From the NCBI RefSeq assembly GCF_003387475.1, contig NZ_QUNO01000006.1:186001-250000 (forward strand): a DNA stretch of 64,000 bases. Direction: 5' to 3'. Below the pieces are notes generated by a model. The model saw only the letters and a program-made list of their open reading frames with translations, was not told the origin of the DNA and made no database searches. Within the stretch, counting starts at the first letter, position 1. Each line of letters opens with the position of its first letter. The translations under genes and the position numbers were made by a program. Positions 9,404 through 19,100 of the stretch are shown here, piece by piece. This DNA is from Kutzneria buriramensis. GTDB taxonomy: Bacteria > Actinomycetota > Actinomycetes > Mycobacteriales > Pseudonocardiaceae.

Positions 9404-9944
9404 GAGACCAGTCGAACATCTGCAGGTCCAACCACCGGGCACCGCGGCGGGCGGCGAGGAGTTGGACGATCACGGACTTGGCCGGTCGCAGGGTGGGTGG
9501 ACGACCAAGCTACACCTGGCCTGCGAACAGGGGCGTGAGCTGCTGGCGCTGGTGGTGACTGCGGGCAAGTGTGGGGACAGCCCACAGTTCACGGTGGTGC
9601 TCGAGCAGATTCGAGTTCCCCGGGTGGGGGTGGGACGGCCGCGGTGTCGACCGGATCGGGTGTTGGCCGATAAGGCTTACAGCTCCCGGGCCAACCGGCG
9701 TTATGTGCGTCGTCGTGGGATCAAGGCCACCATCGCTCAGCCGTGCGACCAGGCCGCCCATCGCCGTGCCCGAGGATCGGCTGGTGGACGGCCGCCAGCG
9801 TTCGATGCGGAGATCTACAAGCAGCGTCATGCCGTGTAGTGCGGTATCAGCCTGCTTAAACAGCATCGGGCGGTGGCCACGCGGTACGAAAAGCTGGGTG
9901 TGCGCTACAAGGCCACGGTGACCGTCGCTGCGATCAACGTCTGA
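9404..9944 (+). pseudogene. IS5-family transposase remnant with nonsense codon
   Basis: The frame reads GLGRSQGGWTTKLHLACEQG, VTAGKCGDSPQFTVVLEQIR, RPDRVLADKAYSSRANRRYV and FDAEIYKQRHAV, then a TAG at 9837-9839 where the family has Glu (HAVECGI), then CGISLLKQHRAVATRYEKLG and TVTVAAINV before TGA. The N-terminal third of the transposase is missing. The region 9945-10234 downstream shows no gene I can recognise. Confidence 0.82.
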
Positions 9945-10234
9945 TTGCGCCACATGTGAAACACGGACTGGGCCACCGCTGCTCAAGGCGACAACGCGCG
10001 GTTTTGGAACTCCACAAGGCTCTGTTTCATGATCGTCGTTACCAAGCGAAACGGCGGGCACGGTTGGCCGACATCGCGGGTTGCGATGCATCTCAAGGCG
10101 TCCGAGCCGAATCAGGCGACAGAGCCCGACAGGGGCTGTGAAGTCAATCAGGCGGATCGTGCGGTCGTGTCGCTGTACTCCGTTGACACCAGGGCCTGTG
10201 AATCCTTGTCTTCCGATCCCTTGACGCGACGGGA

Positions 10235-10675
10235 TCAGCTGGCGGCGTGGGGTGGATACCCGGTGAACGGGACAGGCTTCGTTGACTGGCCCCGTTCACC
10301 GGGCTGCTTTCGAGCCCGCGTCGAGTCACGATGCGCGCCGCGCCATGCGGCCAGGCTCGCCCGGCACGTCCGCACGATCTGCCTACTGGCCAGCGTCGGG
10401 GGGGCCTCACCGCAGCGCGGGCACGACAGCGACACAGTCCCGCTGAGCTCGTCGACCGCGATCAGCTGCGCGCACTCGCAGCGGCGGCACCAGCGGTGCC
10501 CGGTCACCGGGATGACGTGCAGTGGCGAGCTGACGCACTGGTGAACCCACCTCCGGTGCGACGGGCACGAGAGTCGCTCATGAGGAGACAGCCGCCCGAG
10601 TTCCTCGTAGCGGTCCTCGCGGTCAAGCACAGCGTCCAACCGCTCGGCAGCCGTGTGGATGCTGGTGACTGGCAT
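10235..10675 (-). CDS. Zinc-ribbon hypothetical protein
   Basis: A 146-residue soluble protein (start at MPVTSIH; an extra 14 codons upstream are possible). It contains CPSHRRWVHQC, then WCRRCE and LSCPRCG, so two CxxC knuckles form a likely zinc ribbon at about residues 65-100. I recall near-identical uncharacterised proteins in other actinomycetes but no function. The gene stands alone, flanked by IS5 debris and a small membrane protein. The last 35 or so residues are low-complexity and basic. Confidence 0.6.
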   Translation of the reverse strand: MPVTSIHTAAERLDAVLDREDRYEELGRLSPHERLSCPSHRRWVHQCVSSPLHVIPVTGHRWCRRCECAQLIAVDELSGTVSLSCPRCGEAPPTLASRQIVRTCRASLAAWRGAHRDSTRARKQPGERGQSTKPVPFTGYPPHAAS

Positions 10676-10794
10676 TGCCCTCGCCTCGCTTCGATCGGAC
10701 CTCTTACCGGTGTCCATCAGTGTGGATTCGGCCAGGACTCGACACAGCGGGACAACTACCTGATTCCTACCTGAGTCGATAGCGAGGTACGCGC

Positions 10795-11112
10795 TCAGCC
10801 AGGCGGGTGACCGCGATCCCCTCTGGCAGGTTCAGTCGAGACTACGAGGTCGCGCCGGGCTCGTCTCAGTCCGGTCGCCCGACTGTGTGCGGGGCTCCGG
10901 GGAGACCAAAGAACCCGACGCGTCGTCAAGCGATATCGGTTCTGGCCCGCATCGCCGAAGATAATGGTCCAGCCACGAGGCGGTCGGTCGCGGTGCCCGC
11001 CAGCGCCGGCGGCAGGGCCGACCAGGCGCAGCAGTAGACCGAGCATCACCAGGCAGGCGACGCCCACGGCGGTGCCGGTGGTGTGGTGGGCCAACAGGCC
11101 GTAGAGCGTCAT
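10795..11112 (-). CDS. Small membrane protein of unknown function
   Basis: A 105-residue frame with a good ribosome site (AGGAGGG about 9 bases before the ATG at 11112) and one clear N-terminal membrane helix (VGVACLVMLGLLLRLVGPAAG). After the helix the sequence is arginine-rich and low in similarity to anything I know, so the true C-terminus may differ, for example through an old frameshift. The function is unknown. Confidence 0.45.
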   Translation of the reverse strand: MTLYGLLAHHTTGTAVGVACLVMLGLLLRLVGPAAGAGGHRDRPPRGWTIIFGDAGQNRYRLTTRRVLWSPRSPAHSRATGLRRARRDLVVSTEPARGDRGHPPG

Positions 11113-11603
11113 CGCGGCTTCCCTCCTACGCAGCAGAGGGCACGGTATCCAGGAGGCCGCACCGGTGGCGTTTGTGGTGCTTCAGGGGGCCACTCCTGGC
11201 CAGTGGCGTCATGTTCCCCTGGTGTCGGGCGCGTCTCCTCTGGTTGAGTACCGCTCAGATCCGGGCACGCCCACGACGTGCGCCTGGATTGCGGGGTACC
11301 GGTCCGACGACATGCGGGTCGGGGGACCGGTACCCATCCGGGGCGAACGCCCAGGGCTGGGCGGGGGTGTGGCTGGTGGATCGGTCTTCTGGCTAGTGAG
11401 CCGTGCCGCTTCGGTGCTCGCGGCCTGCGGCGCGCGGAAGCCGATACTGAATCGTCTGGTGGTCGCGGGTGTTGGGTGATCCATGCGGCGCGTGGGGCGG
11501 TGGCCAGCTGGGCAGCGCTGTCCTGAGTGGATAGTCCGAGGCCTGCGGGTGCGGCGACCCGGTGTTCCCTGAAGGTCAGGGAGGACGGCCAGTGCGGGCT
11601 GGA
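11113..11603. other. Non-coding stretch
   Basis: About 490 bases with no frame that reads like a protein in either direction and no RNA gene recognised. Apart from the ribosome site of the small membrane protein at its left edge I see nothing to annotate. Confidence 0.5.
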
Positions 11604-12152
11604 TCACGTGGCCGTTGGGTCGCTGGTGTCCTCGAGGGCGTAGTCGATGGCCTGGTCGAGAGTGAAGCGCGTGCCGTGCTGGAAGGCCGCGGTGAACCGC
11701 TCGTCCCCGAGGACGGTGCGAACCTGGTGTTCGCAGTGGTCGTGGAAGGAGGCAAGGTAGCGCGGGCCGGACGGTGGCGCCCCGGCGGAGCGCCAGACCG
11801 GGTGGGCGGCGCCGAGCAGCCGGGCGGCGCGGGTGTGCTGACCGTCGGCTCCCGCGATCCAGGCCAGCGTCTCCAGGTAGTGCGCGACAACCCATCGGTC
11901 GCCGATGTGCTGTGCGGCGGGGATGCCGTCCCGGATCAGTCGACAGGCCTCCTGCCGGTCACCGGACAGCCACCGACCGAGACTGAGCACCGCCAACGCG
12001 TAGGTCTTGGACGAGAAGGCGTCCCGGTTGTCGCACAGGGCCAGATGCGGATCCAGCAGGTACTCGGCGATCATGCCCGCGCCGACGCCGGCACTGGCCA
12101 CCATGACCTGTTGCCACAGCGGCTGACGTGCCACCACGATGCCGTCGCCCAT
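11604..12152 (-). CDS. C-terminal TPR-type domain of an AfsR/LuxR-like ATPase regulator (partial?)
   Basis: The 182 residues resemble the C-terminal helical-repeat part of large ATP-binding regulators: AVLSLGRWLSGDRQEACRLI, GDRWVVAHYLETLAWIAG, RAARLLGAAHPVWRSAG and ALGDERFTAAFQHGT-like helices, ending at a normal stop. The usual HTH and NTPase domains (several hundred residues) are absent upstream; the DNA there belongs to another gene on the opposite strand. A ribosome site AAGGAGAGG lies 8 bases before the ATG at 12152, so the piece could be expressed, but it is most simply a truncated remnant. Confidence 0.6.
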   Translation of the reverse strand: MGDGIVVARQPLWQQVMVASAGVGAGMIAEYLLDPHLALCDNRDAFSSKTYALAVLSLGRWLSGDRQEACRLIRDGIPAAQHIGDRWVVAHYLETLAWIAGADGQHTRAARLLGAAHPVWRSAGAPPSGPRYLASFHDHCEHQVRTVLGDERFTAAFQHGTRFTLDQAIDYALEDTSDPTAT

Positions 12153-12253
12153 CAGCAACCACCTCTCCTTGCTCGCCTTTCGTCTCGTGTACCCGTGGCG
12201 CCATTGGGTACAGGCGTTTTGGGCGTCGAAGTGGGTATCCGGACGGTGTGGCG

Positions 12254-12616
12254 ATGCACAGGCCGAACCCGCTGCAGTGGCTGCGTTACGCCTACGGTGG
12301 CCGACTGCCCGAGCGGTACCGCGAATGGGTGCTGTACGACGCGACCTGCCGCACGTGGCTCCTGCGATACGCCGTGCGTGTGGTCGTGGAGGCGCTGCCG
12401 TTGCTGGTCGCCGGCGTTGTCGTGCTGACGCTGCTGACGCCGGCCCCGCCGTTGGTGGTGCTGCCGGCGTTGGCACTGGGGCTGCTGATGAGCCTGTACT
12501 TCACGCTGACCAGCGCGGACGAGTTGATCGAAGCCCGCTTGGCCAGGCACGGCTACCCGCCGGGAACCGGCAAGGCGGTGCGGCGGCGCCGCAGCGAGGC
12601 ATCCCGGGACCGATGA
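12254..12616 (+). CDS. DUF5313 family membrane protein
   Basis: A 120-residue protein beginning MHRPNPLQWLRYAYGGRLPE, the signature opening of DUF5313 proteins of mycobacteria and relatives. Two membrane helices follow (VVVEALPLLVAGVVVLTLL and PLVVLPALALGLLMSLYF), then a short basic tail. A longer frame starts upstream at 12128, but that part overlaps the opposite-strand regulator fragment and does not fit the family. Function unknown; probably an inner-membrane protein. Confidence 0.72.
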   Translation: MHRPNPLQWLRYAYGGRLPERYREWVLYDATCRTWLLRYAVRVVVEALPLLVAGVVVLTLLTPAPPLVVLPALALGLLMSLYFTLTSADELIEARLARHGYPPGTGKAVRRRRSEASRDR

Positions 12617-12949
12617 GTGCAGGCCCATCAGGCCGGTTTGGCGTGCAGGAGGGCACGGAGCCGGCGCAGCGGCCAGGTGTTGATGACCTCGTCGGTGGTG
12701 AGCCGGCCGCGTTGGTCGTTGCCGGCGCCGCGACGCAGGTTGTTCAGCTGGACGACCGATTGGGCGTCGGTGTTGACGGCGAACCGCACGCCATATCGGC
12801 GGGTGCGCAGGATGTGCTCGTCGGAAACTACGGGCGATCGGCACCGCCCTGTTGGACCCCGCCATGGGGTTCGGAGTGGTGCGGAGCACCACCCGCCGCT
12901 ACCTGACCATGCTGATGGAGGGCCTGCTGTCCGTCACCGGAACGTAAGA
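12617..12949. pseudogene. Two adjacent protein-end remnants
   Basis: Two short coding-like pieces face each other. On the minus strand, about 12820-12628, a frame reads VVSDEHILRTRRYGVRFAV and ends LRRLRALLHAKPA. On the plus strand, 12819-12947, another reads AIGTALLDPAMGFGVVRSTT and ends MEGLLSVTGT. Each ends at a proper stop but has no start, so they look like the last 40-65 residues of two genes joined by rearrangement. I do not recognise either family. Confidence 0.4.
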
Positions 12950-13040
12950 TTCGGTCGGGATCATCGCTCGCACGGCCCGTCGTTGGACGGTGACAGAGGG
13001 TCGGTCATGAGGGCCGGCGGCAGACGGGTGAGGTGGTCCG

Positions 13041-13526
13041 ATGCGTGCGCTCCTGGCACGGCGCAATGTCGTTGTCCCGGCGACGGTTGTCGTGGTGGTG
13101 CTGGTCGCGGTGGGGCTGTGGGCGTTCCAGCCATGGAAGCTGTTCACCAGCAGCACCATCAACGAGCAGCTGGTGTCGAACACGAACGCGTTGGTGGGCA
13201 AGGGAACGTTCCGCTCGCTGGCACACGCGACCACGGGCCAGGCGGAGATCGTGAAGGCCACGGACGGCAAGTACACGGTGCAACTGAGGGACTTCGGCAC
13301 CAGCGACGGCCCCGCGGTGCATGTGTGGATCACGGACAAGCCGCAGGACGCCGGCGACTCCGCCTTCGCCCAGGACGGGCACATCGACCTGGGTGCGCTG
13401 AAGGCCACCAATGGCAATCAGGTCTACGGCATCCCGACCGGCACGGACGTGTCGAAGTACAAGAGCGTGCTGATCTGGTGCGATCGGTTCGCGGTCGGGT
13501 TCGGTGTCGCCGGCCTCAGTGCCTAG
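13041..13526 (+). CDS. DM13 domain secreted/anchored protein
   Basis: A 161-residue protein with an N-terminal signal anchor (VVVPATVVVVVLVAVGLWAF), then a DM13 domain over about residues 50-157: GKGTFRSLAHATTGQAEIV, FGTSDGPAVHVWITD, LGALKATNGNQVYGIPTGTD and VLIWCDRFAVGFG. The conserved Cys is in LIWCDRF. DM13 domains are extracytoplasmic and are proposed to have redox or electron-transfer roles. The length is that of a complete protein. It stands alone upstream of a broken chloride-channel gene. Confidence 0.82.
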   Translation: MRALLARRNVVVPATVVVVVLVAVGLWAFQPWKLFTSSTINEQLVSNTNALVGKGTFRSLAHATTGQAEIVKATDGKYTVQLRDFGTSDGPAVHVWITDKPQDAGDSAFAQDGHIDLGALKATNGNQVYGIPTGTDVSKYKSVLIWCDRFAVGFGVAGLSA

Positions 13527-13602
13527 GAATGCCCGGCGCCGGCCGCCCGGCGGGCACAGACGTCGAGGCGGCTAGCGCCCGCACGGCACGCTCGGACGTG
13601 TT

Positions 13603-14551
13603 GTGCAGTGGGCGTGGCGGTTCCCGGAGTGGCTGCGCCCGGCGGTCGGCGGTCTGCTGCTGGGCGGTCTGCTCCTGCTGCTGCCGCAGATGTACGGCGT
13701 CGGCTACCCAGTGCTGCAGAACGCCGTCGAGGGCAGGTACGTGCTGGGCCTGCTGGTGCTGCTGCTGGTGGTGGGCAAGATCGTCGCGACCAGCCTGACC
13801 ATCGGCATCGGTGGCTCCGGCGGAGTGTTCGCGCCGCCGCTGTTCATCGGCGCGATGGCCGGCACCGCCTTCGGCGAGATCGCCCACACCCCGTTGCCGG
13901 GGATCGCCGGCTCGCCCGGGGTGTAGGGGCTGATCGGCATGGGCGCGGCGTTAGCCGGCGCGGCGAGGGCTCCGATCACGGCGGTGATCGTGCTGTTCGA
14001 GCTGACCGGCGAGTACACCATCATCCTGCCGCTGATGGCCGCGATCGTGATCGCCACCCTGGCCAGCCGAACCCTGAGCCGCGACAGCATCTACACCCTC
14101 AAGCTGCGCCGCCGCGGCATCGATCTGGGCGCCCGCCCGGAACCGGCGCTGCTGGCCGGCCGGACCGTCGAAGCCGTGGTCGAAGCCCTGCCTGAGCCGC
14201 TGGACGAAAAGACGGACCTGCGGACCGCCGCGTACGCGCTGGCCCTGTCCGGCCACGGAATCCTCCCGGTGGTCGGCGCGGACGGCCGTTACCACGGCTG
14301 CGTCACCGCGCGAGCGGTCGCGGAGGCGTTGGGCGACGAGGAATCGCACGACCACACCGTGGCGACCTGGCCGAACTGCCGCCCCTCTCACCTGCACATC
14401 GCCGCTGCGCGACGCGCTGGCGGCCTTAGTCAGCGCACAGGGCACCGGGCTGCCGGTGCTCGACGAGGAGGCGACCGAGTTGGTCGGGTGGCTCACGCAC
14501 CAGTCCCTGCTCAACGTCCTCAACGCCGATTCCGTGGGGAGCGCGGCATGA
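13603..14551 (+). pseudogene. ClC-type chloride channel/antiporter with CBS domains, broken
   Basis: The C-terminal half of a voltage-gated chloride channel protein: LPQMYGVGYPVLQNAVEG, TSLTIGIGGSGGVFAPPLFI (the family's selectivity-filter region), ARAPITAVIVLFELTGEY, then CBS domains. The N-terminal half is absent. A TAG at 13924-13926 interrupts SPGV-GLIGMGAALA (Tyr expected), and a frameshift near 14390 moves the second CBS domain to another frame, which reads PLRDALAALVSAQGTGLPVL to the stop at 14551. Three independent defects make it a pseudogene. Confidence 0.85.
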
Positions 14552-15006
14552 AACTTGTGGAACGCAAGCCGACCGACATGCTCAGAGCCGTACTGAGGGC
14601 GCCGATCTGGTTCTATCGCAACGGCTTCGGCTGGCTGTTCGGTCATAGCCTGGCCTACATCGTCCACATCGGACGGAAGTCGGGCCTGCGGCGTGAGGTG
14701 GTGGCCGAGGTCGTGCGCCACAACCCGAGCGTGCCGGAGATCGTCGTGATCGCGGCCTGGGGGCGTGAGCCCGACTGGTACCGCAACCTCAAGGCCGCAC
14801 CGGCCGCTGAGATCCGCTTCTCGGGCCTGCGTTGGGAAGACCCGAGCCATCGGTTCCTCGGCACCGCCGACACGTTGGCTGTGCTGCGGGACTACCGGCG
14901 GGCCCACTCGCACGCCTGGAAGGGGATCGCTCCGATCCTCGGCTTTCCGGTCGATTTGGACACCGAAGCCGTGCCCGACGCGCACGCGATCGCGTTCACC
15001 CGATGA
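14548..15006 (+). CDS. F420-dependent nitroreductase-family (Ddn-like) oxidoreductase
   Basis: A 152-residue split-barrel flavin/deazaflavin reductase: GHSLAYIVHIGRKSGLRREV, VIAAWGREPDWYRNLKAAPA and a C-terminal ILGFPVD. This matches the Ddn-like nitroreductase family of actinobacteria, which uses reduced F420. The ATG at 14548 overlaps the stop of the decayed channel gene; the long open frame upstream belongs to that pseudogene. The length is right for the family. Substrate unknown. Confidence 0.82.
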   Translation: MKLVERKPTDMLRAVLRAPIWFYRNGFGWLFGHSLAYIVHIGRKSGLRREVVAEVVRHNPSVPEIVVIAAWGREPDWYRNLKAAPAAEIRFSGLRWEDPSHRFLGTADTLAVLRDYRRAHSHAWKGIAPILGFPVDLDTEAVPDAHAIAFTR

Positions 15007-15027
15007 ATTCGTCTCGGTCGTCGTCCG

Positions 15028-16008
15028 TCACAACCAGCCGCGGCGGGCGGCCTCCATACCGATCTGGAACCGGGTGCGGGCGCCGACGCGCTGCATGAGT
15101 TCGTGGATGTGGCGTTGCACGGTGCGAATGCTCCAGTTGAATGTGCGGGCGATGACGGTGTCGGTGGCGCCACTGGCCAGCAGGCCGAGCAGTTGGCGGT
15201 CGCGGTGGGACAAGGGGGCCTCGCCAGCGCGGGACTCCCCGCGGTTGAGCGGCACCGCGCGGTCCCAGGTGGCCTCGAACAGCCCGGTGATCACGTCCAG
15301 CAGCGACGACCGGTGCACGAGGTAGGCCACGCCGTCGTGGAAGTCGGCGGCGGAGCTGACGATGGCCGTCTGGTCGTCGCTGATCACGATCTTGGCCGGT
15401 AGGATGGAGCCGACCCGAGCCCGCTCGCCGCTGCGGATGCCCTCCCAGATGTTGTCCAGCCGGCCGGGCAGGGCCACCGACTCCTGGTCGTAGACGACGC
15501 GGTAGGCGACGGTGCCGGCGGCAAGCGAGCGCCGCTCCTCCAGATTGGGGCCCTCGTCGCCGTGCTCTCCCGGCGACACGAAGTACGGCGGCTTGTCGAA
15601 CGCCCGCACCTCCCGCTGGGCGGACCTCTGGATGCGCACGAACGCCCGGTAGATCCGGGCCGCGCCCTCGACACGTTCGACGTATTCGACGAGCTGTCCG
15701 GCGGCCATCTCGGCGTGGAAGGCATCGTCGAGTTTGTTCAGATGCTGTTGCAGCTGCCCAAGCTCGTGCTCCCGCTTGGCGATGAGCACCGAGCCGGCCA
15801 GTGACGGCTGCACCGCGTAGTACCGCGCCGGCCGTCCCGGCGTCCGGGTGACCAGGCCCCGGCCGACCAGGTTGCCCAGCGCCCGGGTGATCTTCGAGGT
15901 GGTCAGGTTGGTCCGGCCGGACAGACCCTCCACAGTGGACCGCCCGTGCATGATCAGCACCTCGTAGACGCGGGCCTCCACGTCCGGAATGCCGACCGCT
16001 TCCCACAT
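15028..16008 (-). CDS. TrmB/LuxR-type two-HTH transcriptional regulator
   Basis: A 326-residue regulator with a TrmB-like winged helix at the N-terminus (GIPDVEARVYEVLIMHGRST, GLVTRTPGRPARYYAV), a coiled segment (REHELGQLQQHLNKLDDAFH), a central effector-like domain and a C-terminal LuxR-type helix-turn-helix (SHRDRQLLGLLASGATDTVI, SIRTVQRHIHELMQRV). AGGGAG sits six bases before the ATG at 16008, which I prefer over ATG 16035. It is divergent from the large secreted S53 peptidase and is its most likely regulator. Proteins of this build are common next to secreted peptidases and secondary-metabolite genes. Confidence 0.82.
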   Translation of the reverse strand: MWEAVGIPDVEARVYEVLIMHGRSTVEGLSGRTNLTTSKITRALGNLVGRGLVTRTPGRPARYYAVQPSLAGSVLIAKREHELGQLQQHLNKLDDAFHAEMAAGQLVEYVERVEGAARIYRAFVRIQRSAQREVRAFDKPPYFVSPGEHGDEGPNLEERRSLAAGTVAYRVVYDQESVALPGRLDNIWEGIRSGERARVGSILPAKIVISDDQTAIVSSAADFHDGVAYLVHRSSLLDVITGLFEATWDRAVPLNRGESRAGEAPLSHRDRQLLGLLASGATDTVIARTFNWSIRTVQRHIHELMQRVGARTRFQIGMEAARRGWL

Positions 16009-16152
16009 CTGGACTCCCTGGCATCTTTGTGACACGTGTCGTAAAGCCGCTGCATTCCACTACTTGTCGATGCTGGCGCAACTATGACAGGTTCGGGAAG
16101 ACGGACCCTGCCTGAATCCGTTGCCACCCCGAAGAAACAGGGGGAAACATCG

Positions 16153-19100
16153 ATGAAACCCACCTCGTGGTTAACCCGGACGGTCGCCGCGCTCGCGGCC
16201 GCCGTCACGGCCGCGAGCGTCGCCGTGGCGTTCGGCGGCGCGGCGGCCGCGGCCACACCCCAGTACGTTCCCGCCGCGTGCAACGCGCTGACCGCCGCGC
16301 AGCGCTCGGCCGCGGTGCCGGTGGCGAGATGCTTCGCCGTCGGTGTGGCCGACGGCGCCGGCCGTCCGGCGGTCCGGTCGGCGGCGGCCGGACCGCCGTC
16401 GACGGCGCTGGGCCCGCAGCAGATCCGGTCGGCCTACCAGCTGCCGGACGCGGGCGCCGGGATGACCGTCGCGATCGTCGACGCCTACGGCTACGGCAGC
16501 GCTGAGGCCGACCTGGGCGTCTTCCGGTCGTACTACGGACTTCCGCCGTGCACCACGGACAATGGCTGCTTCACGAAGCTGGACCAGCGCGGCGGCACGA
16601 ATTTCCCACCCGAGGACGGCGGCTGGTCGGTGGAGACCGCGCTCGACCTGGACGCGGTGTCCTCGGCCTGCCCCAAGTGCAAGCTGCTGCTCGTCGAGGG
16701 CGACACCGCCGACCTGGGCGACCTCGGCGAGGCCGTCGACACCGCCGCTAGCCTGGGCGCCGTGGCGATCTCCAACTCCTACGGTGTGGACGGCGAGATC
16801 TCCGTCGAGCAGGACTACGACAAGTACTACGACCACCCGGGCGTCGCGGTGACGGTGTCGACCGGCGACTCCGGCAACGTGCAGAGCTGGCCGGCGACCA
16901 GCCCGGTGGTGACCGGCGTCGGCGGCACCCGGCTGACGCCGGACGGCTCGGCCCGGGGCTGGGCCGAAACCGCCTGGGACTCCGGCGGTTCCGGCTGCTC
17001 GCTGTACGAGCCGCGCCCGGACTACCAGGCCGGCCTGGCCACCGCCTGCCCGAACAACAAGGCGTCGGCGGACATCTCGGCCGACGCCGACCCGGCGTCC
17101 GGCCTGGCCGTCTACAACACGCTGGGCCAGAGCGGATGGGCGCAGTGGGGCGGCACCTCGCTGGCCTCGCCGCTGGTGGCGGCCATGTACGCGCTGGCCG
17201 GCACGCCGACACCGGGCACCTACCCGGTCACCTACCCGTACCGGGACACGGCCGACCTCAATGACGTCACCCAGGGGGCCAACGGTTCCTGCGGCAACGT
17301 GCTGTGCAACGCCGGCCCCGGCTGGGACGGCCCTACCGGTTTCGGCTCCCCCAAGGGCATCGGGGCGCTGACCCTCGGCAAGACGGGCGAGATCGTCGGC
17401 AAGGCGACGGACAACGGCAACGGGACCGGCCTCGCCGGCGTGGCGATCACGGCCACGGCAGCCAACGGTGACCGGTTCTCCGCCACCAGCCAGACCGACG
17501 GCAGCTACGACCTGCACGCCCCCGAGGGCACCTACGACGTCACCGCGACCAAGTTCGGTTACGGCGACGCCAAAGTCACCGGGGTCCAGGTCACGGCCGG
17601 CGGCAAGGTGACCGAGAACTTCGCGCTGACGGCCAAGCCGACCCGGACCATCTCCGGCCGGGTCACCGACGGCTCCGGCCACGGCTACCCGCTGCGCGCG
17701 AAGATCACCATCGACGGCTACCCGAACGGCGCGGTGTACTCCGATCCGTTCACCGGGCGCTACTCGGTGGCCCTGCCCAACGGCACCAGCTACAAGCTGC
17801 ACGTGGCCGCAGCCGACATACCCGGCTACAGCACGCAGGACACGACCGTCGCGCTGGGCGACCAGAACGTGACCCAGGATGTCCCGCTCAAGGTCGATGC
17901 CAGCACCTGCACCGCGCCCGGCTACGCCTACCACGAGGACGGCGCCACCGAGGCGTTCGCCAACTGGTCCGGCAAGACGACCAAGGACGGCTGGACCGTC
18001 ACCGACGGCGTCGGCAACGGCCAGACGTGGGGCTTCGACAACGTCGGTGGCTGGGCCCCGCCGCCCGGTGGCGACGGGTACTTCGCCGACGTCGACTCCG
18101 ACTTCTACGGCGAGGGCGGCCAGCAGGACACCTCGCTGGTCTCCCCGGTCGTCGACCTGACCGGCCGGGCCGACCCGGAGATCGGCTTCGACACCACCTA
18201 CATCGGCTTCCCGGGCCAGACCGGATCCGTCGACCTCAGCCTCGACGGCGGCCAGACCTGGTCGACCGTGCAGCAGATGAACGGCACCATCGACCACGTC
18301 GACATCCCGATCCCGCAGGCCGCCGGCAAGTCCTCGGTGCGCATCCGGTTCCATTACACGGCGGGTTGGAGCCGCCGCTGGGAGGTCGACAACGTGCTGG
18401 TCGGTTCCCGGGCGTGCGCTCCGCTGCCCGGCGGTCTGGTCGCCGGGGTCGTGACTGACGCCAACACCGGCCAGCCGCTGACCGGGGCGACCGTCACCAG
18501 TGACGCGAGCAAGACCGACTTCGGTGTGTCGGCGGCGACGCCGGACGACGCCAACATCGGCGACGGCTACTACTGGCTGTTCAGCTCGCACACCGGCAGC
18601 GTCGGCTTCACCACCACGGACGGCCGGTACACGCCGAACGACAAGACGATCACGGTGCGGCCCGACGGCGTGCAGGAGGCGGATGTCGCGCTGAACGCCG
18701 GCCGGCTCACGGTCGACAAGTCGGCGGTCTCGGTCAGCGAGGAGCTCGGCGCGTCGAAGGACCAGACCGTCACCTTCGGCAACACCGGCAAGTCGCCGGT
18801 CCACGTGCATCTCGGTGAGACCGACGGCGGCGTGACGCCGGCCAAGGCCGCCGGTGCGCCGAAGACCGTGGTCAAGGCCAGCACGAGCATTGCGGCCTCG
18901 GCCGGCGGCGCCGCGACCAGCGGTGGCGTGCATCCGACGCTGCGGCAGGCCGCGCCGGCCGCCGGGCCGTGGACCGACGTGGCCGACTTCCCGACGGCCG
19001 TGATGGACGACGCGGTGGCCAACCACAACGGCAAGATCTACGCGGTCGGCGGCACCGACGGTTTCGCGCCGTCCAACGGCGCGTACGTCTACGACCCGAC

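Noticed and set aside
10807-12106. Several plus-strand frames of 70-100 residues between 10.8 and 12.1 kb
   Set aside because: Composition and overlap with better minus-strand genes indicate chance frames.
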